A stretch of DNA of 48,681 bases, taken from assembly GCA_018239845.1 (NCBI GenBank), contig JAFEGO010000065.1:1-48681 (forward strand). Reading direction: 5' to 3'. Positions within the stretch are counted from its first letter, which is position 1. Every line of letters starts with the position of its first letter. Shown in pieces: positions 33,732 through 43,174 of this stretch. Made by a program: the position numbers and the translations under genes. The notes below the pieces were generated by a model. It ran no database searches. It was not told the origin of the DNA and was given only the letters and a program-made list of their open reading frames with translations. The stretch is from Verrucomicrobiota bacterium (GTDB lineage Bacteria; Verrucomicrobiota; Verrucomicrobiia; Opitutales; Opitutaceae).

Positions 33732-34970
33732 TCAGCGCCAGAAGCCGCGCGTGTCGATCACGACCTTGTCGCGCAGGAGCGCGCGGTCGATGGCGGTGAA
33801 CGGGCGGTGATTCACAAGCAGCACGATGATGTCGGCTTGCTTCACGGCATCCTCGGCGGTGGCAAAGGTGACGTTGCCCAGCTTGGCCAGCGAGGCCGGC
33901 AGCGTCTTCACGTGTGGCTCCACCGCGAGCACGCGGCCCAGCTTGCCATGCGCGATCTCCGCAGTGATCTCCATCGCCGGGCTCTCGCGCAAGTCATCGA
34001 TGTCGGCTTTGAAGGCGAGGCCGAGACACGCGATGACGGGGTCCTTAAGCTTTGCGGCGGCGGCCTTCACACGCGCCACGATGTGGTGCGGCTTGCTGTC
34101 GTTGACCTCGCGGGCGGTGCGGATCAGCGGCGCCACCTCGGGCGCCGAATGCACGATGAACCACGGATCGACCGCGATGCAGTGGCCGCCGACGCCGGGA
34201 CCGGGCTGGAGGATCTTCACGCGCGGGTGGCGGTTGGCCAGCTTGATGAGTTCCCACACGTCGATGTTCAGACGTTCGCAAATCAGGGACAGCTCATTGG
34301 CGAAGGCGATGTTCACGTCGCGGAAGGAGTTTTCCGTAAGTTTGGCCATCTCAGCCGTGCGCGCGTCGCTCACAAAGATCTCACCGGTGCAGAAACGCTG
34401 GTAGAGCTCCTTCGCCACGCGGCCGGCCTCGGGCGTAAGGCCACCGGCGATACGGTCATTGGCGACAAGTTCCTTCAGCATGTTGCCGGGCAACACCCGC
34501 TCGGGGCAATGCGCGTAGAGGCACTCGACGGCCGGCAGGCCGCGCTTCTTCCGCTCGTCGGTCAGCCAGTCGCGCATCAGCTCCGTCGTGCCCACCGGGC
34601 TCGTGGACTCGAGGATGACGAGATTGCCCGCCGCGACGTGCGGGGCGATGCCGCGCGCCGCCTGCTCGACGTAGGAAAGGTCGGGGATCTTTTCGCCCTT
34701 GGGTCCGACGCTGAAGGGCGTGGGCACCGCGAGGATAAAGGTGTCGGCCGGCTGCGGGCCGGTGCCGGCGCGGAGATTGCCGCTCTGCACCGCGGCGCGC
34801 ACGAGCACGTCGAGGTCAGGCTCGTGGAAATGAAGCCCGCCGGCATTGATAATTTCCACAACATCGGGCCGCACATCGACGCCGAAGACCTTCAGCCCGC
34901 GCGTGGCGAAAATGGAGGCCGTGGGCAGACCGATATAGCCGAGACCGATGACACAGACGTCGTACTTCAT
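33732..34970 (-). CDS. wecC: UDP-ManNAc 6-dehydrogenase
   Basis: 412 residues. NAD-binding VIGLGYIGLPTA is at the start, Lys210 and Asn214 lie in AEMAKLTENSFRDVN, and the catalytic Cys264 in PGVGGHCIAVDPWF. It oxidises UDP-ManNAc to UDP-ManNAcA, using the product of the adjacent 2-epimerase. It could accept another UDP-N-acetylhexosamine. The leader is pyrimidine-rich with no Shine-Dalgarno motif. It follows wecB by 12 bases and precedes the heparinase by seven. Confidence 0.95.
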   Translation of the reverse strand: MKYDVCVIGLGYIGLPTASIFATRGLKVFGVDVRPDVVEIINAGGLHFHEPDLDVLVRAAVQSGNLRAGTGPQPADTFILAVPTPFSVGPKGEKIPDLSYVEQAARGIAPHVAAGNLVILESTSPVGTTELMRDWLTDERKKRGLPAVECLYAHCPERVLPGNMLKELVANDRIAGGLTPEAGRVAKELYQRFCTGEIFVSDARTAEMAKLTENSFRDVNIAFANELSLICERLNIDVWELIKLANRHPRVKILQPGPGVGGHCIAVDPWFIVHSAPEVAPLIRTAREVNDSKPHHIVARVKAAAAKLKDPVIACLGLAFKADIDDLRESPAMEITAEIAHGKLGRVLAVEPHVKTLPASLAKLGNVTFATAEDAVKQADIIVLLVNHRPFTAIDRALLRDKVVIDTRGFWR

Positions 34971-34982
34971 AAAGGGAGAGGA

Positions 34983-36146
34983 TCAGTTGGCGGCCAGGGC
35001 CCACTCGAGGGTTTCAACGATGCGACGGGAAGCCGAGCCATCGCCGTACGGATTGCGCAGGGCGGAGCGGCGGCGGTAGTCCGCCGGGTCGTCCAGCAGC
35101 TTGGCCGCCTCGCGCAAGATGACCGCGGGATCGGTACCCACGAGGCTGCACGTGCCGGCCGTGACACCCTCGGGGCGCTCGGTGGTGCTGCGCATCACAA
35201 GCACGGGCTTGCCGAGGCTGGGCGCCTCTTCCTGCACGCCGCCGGAGTCGCTGAGCACGAAGTGGCAGCGGTCCATAAGCCAGATGAAATCCTCGTAGCC
35301 TACAGGCGGGATCAGCGCCACGCGCGGGTTGTCGCCCAGGATGCGCCGCACCGGTTCCTGCACGTTGGGATTGAGGTGCACCGGATAAAGCAAACCGAGA
35401 TCGGGGTAGCGCTTGGCGAGCTCCGCGATCGAGTGGCAGATGTTTTCAAAGCCCTGCCCGAACGACTCGCGGCGGTGACCCGTGATCAGCACGAAGCGCC
35501 GGCCCGGCGTCTGCAGGAAATCGCGGGTGAAGGTCGCCGGGACCACGCACCGCTGCGCCACGGCCTCGGCGGAAACATTGGCGCGCTGCAACTTGGCCCG
35601 CACCCACAGCAGGGCGTCGACCACGGTGTTGCCCGTCACGTGGATGGCACCGGGAACCTGTTCTTTTCTCAGGTTCTCCGCACTCCACTCCGTCGGCGCG
35701 AAGCACCAGCGCGAAATCGGATCGGTCAGGCGGCGGTTCATTTCCTCCGGCCAGGGCGCGTCAAAGTCGTAGGTCCGCAGCCCCGCCTCGACGTGCCCCA
35801 CCGGCACGCGCTCGTAAAACGCGGCGAGCGTCGAGCCCAGTACGGTGGTAGTATCGCCTTGAACGAGGACCGCCGCAGGCCGGTGCGCACGGAGCGTGGC
35901 TGTCATGCTTGTGATCACCCGCGCCGTCAGGTCGGGCAAGGTCTGGCCCGGCTGCATGAGACCGAGGTCGGCGTCGGCCTTGAGGCCGAAGACCCCGAAG
36001 GCTTGCGCGAGCATCTCGCGGTGCTGGCCGGTCGAGATCAAAAAAGGCTCGAGGACCGCGCTGTCGCGCAGCGCGAACCAGACAGGCGCCATCTTGATCA
36101 CTTCCGGCCGGGTACCGACCACGAGGGCCACGGTTTTCTTCGTCAT
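34983..36146 (-). CDS. wecB: UDP-GlcNAc 2-epimerase (non-hydrolysing)
   Basis: 387 residues. It shows the whole WecB pattern: VVGTRPEVIKMAPV, VQGDTTTVL, HVEAGLRT, HVTGNTVVDAL, ITGHRRESFG, SDSGGVQEEAPSLGKP and TERPEGV. It makes UDP-ManNAc from UDP-GlcNAc in the cytoplasm. The start codon overlaps the stop of the fusion dehydrogenase (ATGA, 36143-36146). Together with wecC it predicts a ManNAcA residue in the polymer. Confidence 0.96.
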   Translation of the reverse strand: MTKKTVALVVGTRPEVIKMAPVWFALRDSAVLEPFLISTGQHREMLAQAFGVFGLKADADLGLMQPGQTLPDLTARVITSMTATLRAHRPAAVLVQGDTTTVLGSTLAAFYERVPVGHVEAGLRTYDFDAPWPEEMNRRLTDPISRWCFAPTEWSAENLRKEQVPGAIHVTGNTVVDALLWVRAKLQRANVSAEAVAQRCVVPATFTRDFLQTPGRRFVLITGHRRESFGQGFENICHSIAELAKRYPDLGLLYPVHLNPNVQEPVRRILGDNPRVALIPPVGYEDFIWLMDRCHFVLSDSGGVQEEAPSLGKPVLVMRSTTERPEGVTAGTCSLVGTDPAVILREAAKLLDDPADYRRRSALRNPYGDGSASRRIVETLEWALAAN

Positions 36147-38284
36147 GCGGGAGAGGAGGTTAATTCTTCGGGCCGCACCCAGGCGTTGCGGCGCAGCGAG
36201 GCATCGATGGCCAGGGTCGCGCGGGCAACGTTGGCGACCTCGGCCCACGGGATCAGCGCCGGGCCGCCTTCACGTATCCGGCGGGCGAATTCGGCAAACT
36301 GTGCCGCGTGGCCCTTGTCCTGGCGGGTCTTGAGGCGGGAGAACTGCCTGAAGCCGTGGCCCGTCGTCACCCGGAAGTCATCCAGCACGAGCACGCGGTC
36401 CTGCGAGAAGACCTCGAGCTTTTCCTTGGGATGGGCACGGTGGCCGTTGGCGAAGTAATTCACCACGGAGGTCGAGCCGTTGGCGTGGCGCAAAAGAATC
36501 GACGCCGTGTCGCCGGCCGGCGCGCCGCCGCCGCCGAGGACCGTCGCGCAGACCTCGGTCACGAGACTGCCGGTCACATAAACTGCCAGGTCGATAAAGT
36601 GGCACGCCTCGCCGACCAGCCGGCCGCCACCACTCGCCGGATCGTGTACCCAATGTTTCAGAGGAATCGCGCCGGCATTCATCGTGGCGACGAGCGAGAG
36701 CGCGCCGGGCGCCGGGCCCAGCAGCTTGCGGATCTGCTGCACGTGTGGCGACCAGCGGCGGTTGAAGCCCACCGTGAGCGTGGCGGCCGGCGACGCCGCG
36801 AGCGCCGCCTCGATCTCGTGCAATTCCTCCGGTGTCAGGCAGAGCGGTTTTTCGACCAGCACATGCTTGCCGGCCCGCACCGCCGCCGCGGCCTGCGCCG
36901 CGTGGAGATTGTGCCGCGTCGCCAGCACCACACCGCGCACCTCGGGATCGGCAAGGACCGCCGCATAGTCCGTCGTGCTGTGTGCGATGGCGTACTTGCG
37001 CGCAAGATGGGTCGATGAAACTCCGCTCGCGCTGGCGAGGTACTTCACGGTCGCCCCGGCGGCCTGCAGGGCCGGTAGCAGGGTCATCTTGGTGAAGTTA
37101 CCCGTGCCCACCACGGCGAGCGCGCCCGTACCCGGCGCTATCGTGCGTGCGGCCAGCGTGAGTGTATGCGACTGGTCCGGCGCGGGCCCGTAAGTCAGCA
37201 GCGAAGCCAGGCCGGAGGCCCCGAGGTTGCCATAGATGGTTTCGAGCTGCTCGAGCGGCACGCGGCGCGTGATGAGCGGCTTCACGTCGAGGCCGCCGGC
37301 GGCCATCGTCGCGAGGATGGCCTCGAAGTTGCGGTTCTCTGTCCAGCGCACGAAGGCCGCGGGATAATCATATCCGCGTTCCTCATACGTATCCTCGTAG
37401 CGGCCGGGGCCGTAGGAGCACGAGACCTGGAAGCTCAGCTCCTTCTCATAGAAATCCGCGCGGCTGAGCTCGAGGCCGACCACGCCGACCAGCACGACGC
37501 GGCCGCGCTTGCGGCTCATGCGCGCGCTCTGCGCCATCACGGCGCTGGAGCTCGTGGAGGCGGTGATCAGCACCGCATCGACGCCAAGGCCGTTGGTCGC
37601 GGCCAGCGCATGCTTAACCGGGTCCGCCTCACCGGCCACGCAAAGGCCGTCGGCGCCAAAGCGCTTCGCCAGCGCGACCTTTTCCCCGTCAAAATCGTAG
37701 CCGATCACCCGGCAACCGTTGGCGCGCAGCAGTTGCACGGCCAGCTGACCCAGCAAGCCCAGGCCCACCACCGCCACCGTCTCACCGAGCGTCGGGGCGA
37801 TCAGACGGATGCCCTGCAACGCGATCGCACCGGCCACCGTGAACGCCGCCTCTTCGTCGCTGACCCCGGCGGGGATCTTCGCACAGAGGTTGACGGGCAC
37901 CGAAACGATCTCGGCGTGCGGCCCATTGGACGCCACGCGGTCGCCCACCGCAAAACCTGTGACGCCCGCACCGACACCGATGACCTCACCGGCATTGCAG
38001 TAGCCGAGAGGCAGCGGCTCATCGAGCCGGCGGAAAACCGCTTCGAGCGTCGGCACAAGGCCGTCGCTCCGGATCTTCTGCAGCACCTGCCGGACCTTGT
38101 CCGGCTGGGACCGGGCCTTTTGGAGCAGGCTCGCCTTGCCGAACTGCACGAGCATTTTCTCCGTGCCCTGCGACACGAGCGATACGCGCGTGCGGATAAG
38201 CACGTGCCCCGGCTCGACGACCGGAGCCGGCACTTCGGCCAGCACGGTTTCACCCGTGCGCAGCTGCTGGAGAATCTGTCTCAT
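36143..38284 (-). CDS. Fused MDR dehydrogenase and Gfo/Idh/MocA oxidoreductase
   Basis: 713 residues with two NAD(P) domains. Residues 1-360 follow zinc-type alcohol dehydrogenases (EPGHVLIRTRVSLVSQGTE, VAVVGLGLLGQLAVQLL), but the GHE zinc motif is replaced by GYCNAGEV, so zinc may be absent. From about 385 a Gfo/Idh domain starts (AVVGTGNFTKMTLLPAL), with HVLVEKPLCLTPEEL near 490. This bi-domain protein is a known companion of heparinase-fold genes in polysaccharide loci. Its substrate is unknown; redox changes of one nucleotide sugar by both halves are conceivable. It heads the WecB/WecC group after a 79-base gap. Confidence 0.92.
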   Translation of the reverse strand: MRQILQQLRTGETVLAEVPAPVVEPGHVLIRTRVSLVSQGTEKMLVQFGKASLLQKARSQPDKVRQVLQKIRSDGLVPTLEAVFRRLDEPLPLGYCNAGEVIGVGAGVTGFAVGDRVASNGPHAEIVSVPVNLCAKIPAGVSDEEAAFTVAGAIALQGIRLIAPTLGETVAVVGLGLLGQLAVQLLRANGCRVIGYDFDGEKVALAKRFGADGLCVAGEADPVKHALAATNGLGVDAVLITASTSSSAVMAQSARMSRKRGRVVLVGVVGLELSRADFYEKELSFQVSCSYGPGRYEDTYEERGYDYPAAFVRWTENRNFEAILATMAAGGLDVKPLITRRVPLEQLETIYGNLGASGLASLLTYGPAPDQSHTLTLAARTIAPGTGALAVVGTGNFTKMTLLPALQAAGATVKYLASASGVSSTHLARKYAIAHSTTDYAAVLADPEVRGVVLATRHNLHAAQAAAAVRAGKHVLVEKPLCLTPEELHEIEAALAASPAATLTVGFNRRWSPHVQQIRKLLGPAPGALSLVATMNAGAIPLKHWVHDPASGGGRLVGEACHFIDLAVYVTGSLVTEVCATVLGGGGAPAGDTASILLRHANGSTSVVNYFANGHRAHPKEKLEVFSQDRVLVLDDFRVTTGHGFRQFSRLKTRQDKGHAAQFAEFARRIREGGPALIPWAEVANVARATLAIDASLRRNAWVRPEELTSSPA

Positions 38285-38363
38285 GTTGGAAGATAAACCT
38301 CACATTCGCCACGGCGCGCAGCAAAATTATGCGCCCCGCCGCAAATCCGCCGTATTTTTACAT

Positions 38364-39998
38364 TCACAATGCGCCTCCGTGCTCCACCAGCAATGCAGCC
38401 TGGTCAACTTCCTCATCCGCGTCGCCGGCGATCTGTGTGCCCCAGCCGATAAAAATCGCATCCTTGCGCCCGCGCACGGCCGCCCGCGCCTGCTCCGGCG
38501 TCAACAGGCCGAAGCGGCGCACCAAGGCTGGCGGACCCCAGAACAATATCTCCCGCTTGCGCCCGCCCGCGTAGGCGGCCATCGCACGGTAGCGGGCAGC
38601 CAGCGTTTGCTCCCAGGCATTGAAATTCGGCCCCAGGACCTCCAGCGCCCGTGAACTGATCAGCGCGCCCGGATGCGAGGCCATCACATCGGTCGGAGTC
38701 TGCGACACCCCGTCAGCCAGACGGAGGAGATCCTCCCGCGAACACTGCCCGCCAAACCGGGCCAGCATGTAAGGGCTGAACTGCACCGCCACCAACTGCG
38801 CATCCGCATCCTGCAACACCCGGTCAAGGGTCGCCTCGGTCCGCTCGCGCCGCTCAGTAAAGTGCCGCCGCTCCGCGCGGATCTGGCCCGCACCGCACGC
38901 GAGCGTCGCCGCCACCGCCAAACCGGTCAGCACCCCGCCCCGCCAGGCCGGCCGCCAGTGCGTGACGACCCCGGATATTTTTATTAACCCGTGCACGGCG
39001 AGGAAAGCCAGCGGCAGGATGAGCGGCAGCACATAGCGGTCATAGACGACTCCCGCCCGGGAAAAAACCAAACCAGCGAGGACGACCGACAGGCCGGCGC
39101 CGATCAGCGCGGCCCGCCGCGGTTGCTGCCACAGGGTCAGCGCACCCACGGCACCCAGCACCAGCGCCGGCCAGCCCAGATGCGTGCCGATAAGCCCGAG
39201 CGCTCCGCTCCACCCCAGCGGCACGCCCGGCCGCGCAGCGTTGCCCAGCACGGTCTTCACGAAGCGCAGCGGCTCGATCCACGCATAGGGACAGGCGAGG
39301 AAAAAACCGACAGCGCCAGCCAGCACGAGCTTTCCGCCAGCACGATGCGACACCCTGTTATCGCGCGAAAAATACAGTCCGATCAGAAAAGGCGCCATGA
39401 GCGCGATGGTCAGTTTGGAGGCAACAGCCAGGCCAAACCACAAGCCGACCCAGCCCCATCGCCAGTCGTCATCACCACGTCGCAAGGCCACCAGACAGGC
39501 GAGGGCCGCGAAGGTGAACGACACTACGTCCGCCACGCCCGTACCCCAGTAAGACCAGAACACCGGGGCCGCCGCCACGATGAGGCTGGAGTAGGCCGCC
39601 AGTTCCACCCGGCCGGTCGCCCGGAAAAGCGCCCAGCCGAAAAACGCCAGACCTGCCCCACCCCAGAGCACGACCATCAATTGTTGAGCCCTCAGCATCC
39701 GCCAAGGACTCCGGTAGAGCTCGGAAAGATATTTCGCCACCGCATCGGGCACCGGCTGACCCTGCCGGTGCAGGGCCATGTCGGCACCCATAACCGGCAG
39801 CATCGCGAATTGCAGCGGCCCACCCGGCCACGCCGAATGCACGTAGGGCACGCCCAAAAAGCGGTCTGCCGTCGCCAGCACCATCTGCAGCTCGTCCGTG
39901 TTGTTGATGCGCTTCTCCGGTTCGGCCATGACGAGCACAGCCCTGAACAAAACCAAGCCAATCAACCCCGCAATAAGGACGCCTGCGGTCCGCTTCAT
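38364..39998 (-). CDS. GT39-like multi-spanning glycosyltransferase
   Basis: 544 residues. It has an N-terminal helix, a periplasmic loop of Asn/Asp-rich sequence (EKRINNTDELQ), and about ten later helices, including KLTIALMAPFLIGLYF and a C-terminal soluble part. The pattern is that of ArnT/PMT-type (GT39, PF13231) enzymes, which use polyprenyl-phosphate sugars on the outer face of the membrane. The soluble tail (about 400-544) has no clear motif. It overlaps the asparagine-synthase-like gene by ATGA. A role in decorating the polymer or its lipid carrier is likely. Confidence 0.85.
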   Translation of the reverse strand: MKRTAGVLIAGLIGLVLFRAVLVMAEPEKRINNTDELQMVLATADRFLGVPYVHSAWPGGPLQFAMLPVMGADMALHRQGQPVPDAVAKYLSELYRSPWRMLRAQQLMVVLWGGAGLAFFGWALFRATGRVELAAYSSLIVAAAPVFWSYWGTGVADVVSFTFAALACLVALRRGDDDWRWGWVGLWFGLAVASKLTIALMAPFLIGLYFSRDNRVSHRAGGKLVLAGAVGFFLACPYAWIEPLRFVKTVLGNAARPGVPLGWSGALGLIGTHLGWPALVLGAVGALTLWQQPRRAALIGAGLSVVLAGLVFSRAGVVYDRYVLPLILPLAFLAVHGLIKISGVVTHWRPAWRGGVLTGLAVAATLACGAGQIRAERRHFTERRERTEATLDRVLQDADAQLVAVQFSPYMLARFGGQCSREDLLRLADGVSQTPTDVMASHPGALISSRALEVLGPNFNAWEQTLAARYRAMAAYAGGRKREILFWGPPALVRRFGLLTPEQARAAVRGRKDAIFIGWGTQIAGDADEEVDQAALLVEHGGAL

Positions 39999-41968
39999 GC
40001 AAAAACCGTTTCCCGTCCCCCGGGGATCCCCGCGTCCACGTAAGTGCGGCACCAGGTCTCGATGCACATCAGGGCGAAGATCGGGTACGTGGCATCCACC
40101 GCTCCCTCGCGGTCGAGTTTGATGAGACGCCGCACCCCCTCGGGATCGAAGATACCGCGTCGCCGCAAGACAGCATCGGATAACGTATCGTCCACCTGCG
40201 TGCGCAGCTCATGCTGCAGCCACCGGCGCAGCGGGACGCCGAAGCCTGTCTTGGGCCGGTAAATCACATCGGCGGGGAGCAGCGGCTCCATGGCTTTCTT
40301 GAAAATCCACTTTCCCGTGCGCCCCCGCTGCTTGAAATCGACCGGCAGGGTCGTGGTGAAGTTCACCAGCTCCGGGTCGAGCAGCGGCACCCGCACCTCG
40401 AGGCCCGCCGCCATGCTCATCTTGTCGGTGTAGTTGAGATTGTGATCCGCCAGGAAAAATCTTGTATCCAGATTAAGCATGCGGTTGAGCGGATGCGTGC
40501 CCGGCGGCAGCTCGGCGACGGCGGCGCGCATCGGGGCCAGAAGGTTGTCCGTGCGCGCGCCCGCCATGAAATCCGGCGCCAGCAGGCCGGCCGTCAGGTC
40601 CGGGTGCAACCAGAGGAAATAGCTGATCAGCCGGTCTCCCTGAGGCCAGTCCGCATATTGCAGGGCCTTCGCCAGGCGGCGGGCGAACGGGTTTTTGCGG
40701 TGCAGGGCGCCGCTCATCATGCGCAACCCGCCCCGCACCACATCGGGCAGCCAGCTCCAGTAGGGCTCGCTCATCAGCGCGTAGTGCCGGCGGTAGCCCG
40801 ACAGGATGTCATCACCTCCCGCGCCCGACAGCAATACCTTCACCCCCTGCTCCCGGGCTGCCTGACAGATGTAAAACGCGTTGAGCGAAGCCGGATCGGC
40901 CTGCGGCTCGTCGAGCTGAGCCACCATCCAGGCAAACCGCTCCGCCATCTCCGGACCGACCCAAATCGTGTGCAGATCCACGCCGAGATGCTGGGCCACC
41001 CGCTCCGCATAAGGCAGGTCGGCCACATAACCTTCCTGCCCCTCCGGCACGCCCTTGCGTCCAAACGTGAAGCACCTCAGCCGAGAGCCATTGGTATGCG
41101 TGCGGGCAAACGCCACGATCGAACTCGAATCGAGCCCGCCGGAGAGAAATGCCCCGACTGGCACATCGGCCACCATCTGACGGTGCACAGCCGTCTTGAG
41201 CAGATGCCGCAGCTTGTCCGCCGCCGTCTCCTCCGTCAGTGCGCGATCCGGCGGACCGAATTCCAGCGCACGGGTAAAACGCCACGGCGCCTCCATCCCT
41301 CCGGGCGTGACTTCCACCGCCAGCCCCGGCTCCAGTTTGCGCACGGACCGCAGCATGGTGCGCTGACCCGGCGTATAGAGAAACGAGACATACTGCCCGA
41401 TGGCAATCGGGTCGAGTTCGCGGCCAAAGTCATCCAACTCGAGCAGTGCCTTGATCTCGCTCGCAAAGCCAAACACGCGGCGGTTTGCCGCCCAGTACAG
41501 CGGCTTCACGCCAAAGCGGTCGCGGGCCAGCAGCATGCGGCCCGAACGCCCGTCCCAGATGCCCATCGCAAACATGCCGTCAAGCAGGGGCAGCATGGCC
41601 TTGCCCCAAAGCAGATAGGCCCACAAGACCGCCTCGGTGTCCGACGTGCCCCGCCAAGCGATCGGCACCCCCCGCAATTTCAGTGCCGCGATCTCACACT
41701 CCGCGCGCAACTCGCGGTAGTTGTAAATCTCACCGTTGAAAACGATTGCCACCTCGCCCTCCGGCTCGCTCCAGACCATCGGCTGGTGTCCGGCCGGCGA
41801 GAGGTCGAGGATTGCGAGTCTGCGCATAGCCACACCGGCGCGCTGCCTGGGATCCAGATAAAGCCCGCTGTCGTCGGGCCCGCGATGCGCGATGCGGTTG
41901 TTGGCCGCCGCCAGGTGCCTGGAGGCGGGATTATCCCGCAGAGAAACAAAACCAACAATGCCACACAT
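39995..41968 (-). CDS. asnB: Asparagine synthase-type amidotransferase
   Basis: 657 residues. Cys2 after the initiator Met (MCGIVGFVS) is the glutaminase nucleophile, and the N-domain motifs HRGPDDSG and FNGEIYNYREL are complete. The synthetase domain has the PP-loop FLSGGLDSSS near 275 and GAGGDDILSGY. In polysaccharide loci such homologues usually amidate uronic acids rather than aspartate. Amidation of ManNAcA from the WecB/WecC pathway is a reasonable inference. The frame was open upstream to 42061, but the protein must start at Met-Cys. It overlaps the GT39-like gene by ATGA and follows a GT4 by eight bases. Confidence 0.9.
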   Translation of the reverse strand: MCGIVGFVSLRDNPASRHLAAANNRIAHRGPDDSGLYLDPRQRAGVAMRRLAILDLSPAGHQPMVWSEPEGEVAIVFNGEIYNYRELRAECEIAALKLRGVPIAWRGTSDTEAVLWAYLLWGKAMLPLLDGMFAMGIWDGRSGRMLLARDRFGVKPLYWAANRRVFGFASEIKALLELDDFGRELDPIAIGQYVSFLYTPGQRTMLRSVRKLEPGLAVEVTPGGMEAPWRFTRALEFGPPDRALTEETAADKLRHLLKTAVHRQMVADVPVGAFLSGGLDSSSIVAFARTHTNGSRLRCFTFGRKGVPEGQEGYVADLPYAERVAQHLGVDLHTIWVGPEMAERFAWMVAQLDEPQADPASLNAFYICQAAREQGVKVLLSGAGGDDILSGYRRHYALMSEPYWSWLPDVVRGGLRMMSGALHRKNPFARRLAKALQYADWPQGDRLISYFLWLHPDLTAGLLAPDFMAGARTDNLLAPMRAAVAELPPGTHPLNRMLNLDTRFFLADHNLNYTDKMSMAAGLEVRVPLLDPELVNFTTTLPVDFKQRGRTGKWIFKKAMEPLLPADVIYRPKTGFGVPLRRWLQHELRTQVDDTLSDAVLRRRGIFDPEGVRRLIKLDREGAVDATYPIFALMCIETWCRTYVDAGIPGGRETVFA

Positions 41969-41976
41969 CGTGAAAA

Positions 41977-43149
41977 TCAGCTCACGGGCGTTGCGATAAA
42001 AGGCGCCACTTCCGGCTCCTTCCGGTAGATCCGGTCCAACCGGCCGGCCACCGCATCCCATGTATGATATTTTTGGACGTACTCTCGTCCTGCGGCCCCG
42101 AGCCGCGCAGCAGCCTCCTGGTTGGCAAACAGCGCCGTGATCGCCTCGGCCAGCCGCCCGGCATCCTGCGCCGATTCAGTCAATACCCCCGCCCGCACGG
42201 CCGCCGACATGTAGCAGCCCGGTGTGACAACGGTGGGCAATCCCGCCGCCATGGCCTCAAGAATCGCCAAGGCCATGCCCTCGGAGTAGGAAGGGTGGGC
42301 AAACAGCCGGCACGAGGCGAAGGCCGCCCGCTTCCCTACTTCATCCAGAAAACCGACCCAACGGATGGCATCGATCAGCCCCAGCGCGCTGATCTGCTGG
42401 TCGAGCGCCCGGACATACTCCACATCCTGCTCGCGATCGCCGCCGATCACGAACAACGCCTCCGGAAAACGCTCCCGTATCCGCGGCAGCGCATCGATCA
42501 GGTGGTGCAACCCTTTCTTGTGGGTGATGCGGCCGATAAACAAGATCACCTGCCCACCGTACGGCACACGATGCACGAGACGGAAATTGGCCACCGCCAG
42601 GGACTCGGCGGGAGGTTGCAGCACGATCCCGTTGCCCACCTCGAAAATCGGCGCCTTGGCGCCCACCAGCTGGAGCTGGGCGCACTCCGCCTCAGTCAAG
42701 CCGAAGATACCCTGCGCCACATCGTAGTTCCGCCGCTCCATGCCGGAAACATAGAGTCGCTTCTTGACCTCCTTGGGCCCCCAACCCCGCAGCAATTGCG
42801 GATCGAGCGCCCCATGCGCATGATAGTACACGGCGGCGCCCCGCCGCGCCGCCTGGGCGGCCGCGACGTTCAAAGGTAAAAACGTATTGTGAGAGTGAAT
42901 CAAGTCGAACCGCGCGTGCCCGGCAAGGAGCGCCTGCCGGAGGGCCGACGAGCCCCAGCGGATACGCCCGGGGAAATAGCGTAGCAGCGTCCGCGGCCCC
43001 AGTTGGGTGACAGGCCCGTCGCCAATCGCCCATATCTCGACCTCATCACCCCGGCAACCCTGCGCGAGAGCCAGCTCGGCCACCATTTTTTGCACTCCTC
43101 CCCGGTAGGCGCCGGGCAGACATTCATAAACTAGATGGAGGATCTTCAT
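41977..43149 (-). CDS. GT4 glycosyltransferase
   Basis: 390 residues. MKILHLVYECLPGAYRGGVQKMVAEL opens the first domain, YYHAHGALDP is near 120, and the donor domain has ILFIGRITHKKGLHHLI and PSYSEGMALAILEAMAAGLP with the EX7E pattern. It is the last gene with GC-rich composition before the AT-rich block to the right. A purine-rich GGATAAAAC precedes the ATG, one of the few starts here with even a partial Shine-Dalgarno-like sequence. Donor and acceptor unknown. Confidence 0.92.
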   Translation of the reverse strand: MKILHLVYECLPGAYRGGVQKMVAELALAQGCRGDEVEIWAIGDGPVTQLGPRTLLRYFPGRIRWGSSALRQALLAGHARFDLIHSHNTFLPLNVAAAQAARRGAAVYYHAHGALDPQLLRGWGPKEVKKRLYVSGMERRNYDVAQGIFGLTEAECAQLQLVGAKAPIFEVGNGIVLQPPAESLAVANFRLVHRVPYGGQVILFIGRITHKKGLHHLIDALPRIRERFPEALFVIGGDREQDVEYVRALDQQISALGLIDAIRWVGFLDEVGKRAAFASCRLFAHPSYSEGMALAILEAMAAGLPTVVTPGCYMSAAVRAGVLTESAQDAGRLAEAITALFANQEAAARLGAAGREYVQKYHTWDAVAGRLDRIYRKEPEVAPFIATPVS

Positions 43150-43174
43150 GTTTTATCCGGCTCTACCGATGTCC

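Noticed and set aside
33807..36458. Open frame of 883 codons on the plus strand opposite wecC and wecB
   Set aside because: The minus strand carries two complete, motif-rich enzymes; the plus-strand product is His/Arg/Gly-rich low-complexity sequence.
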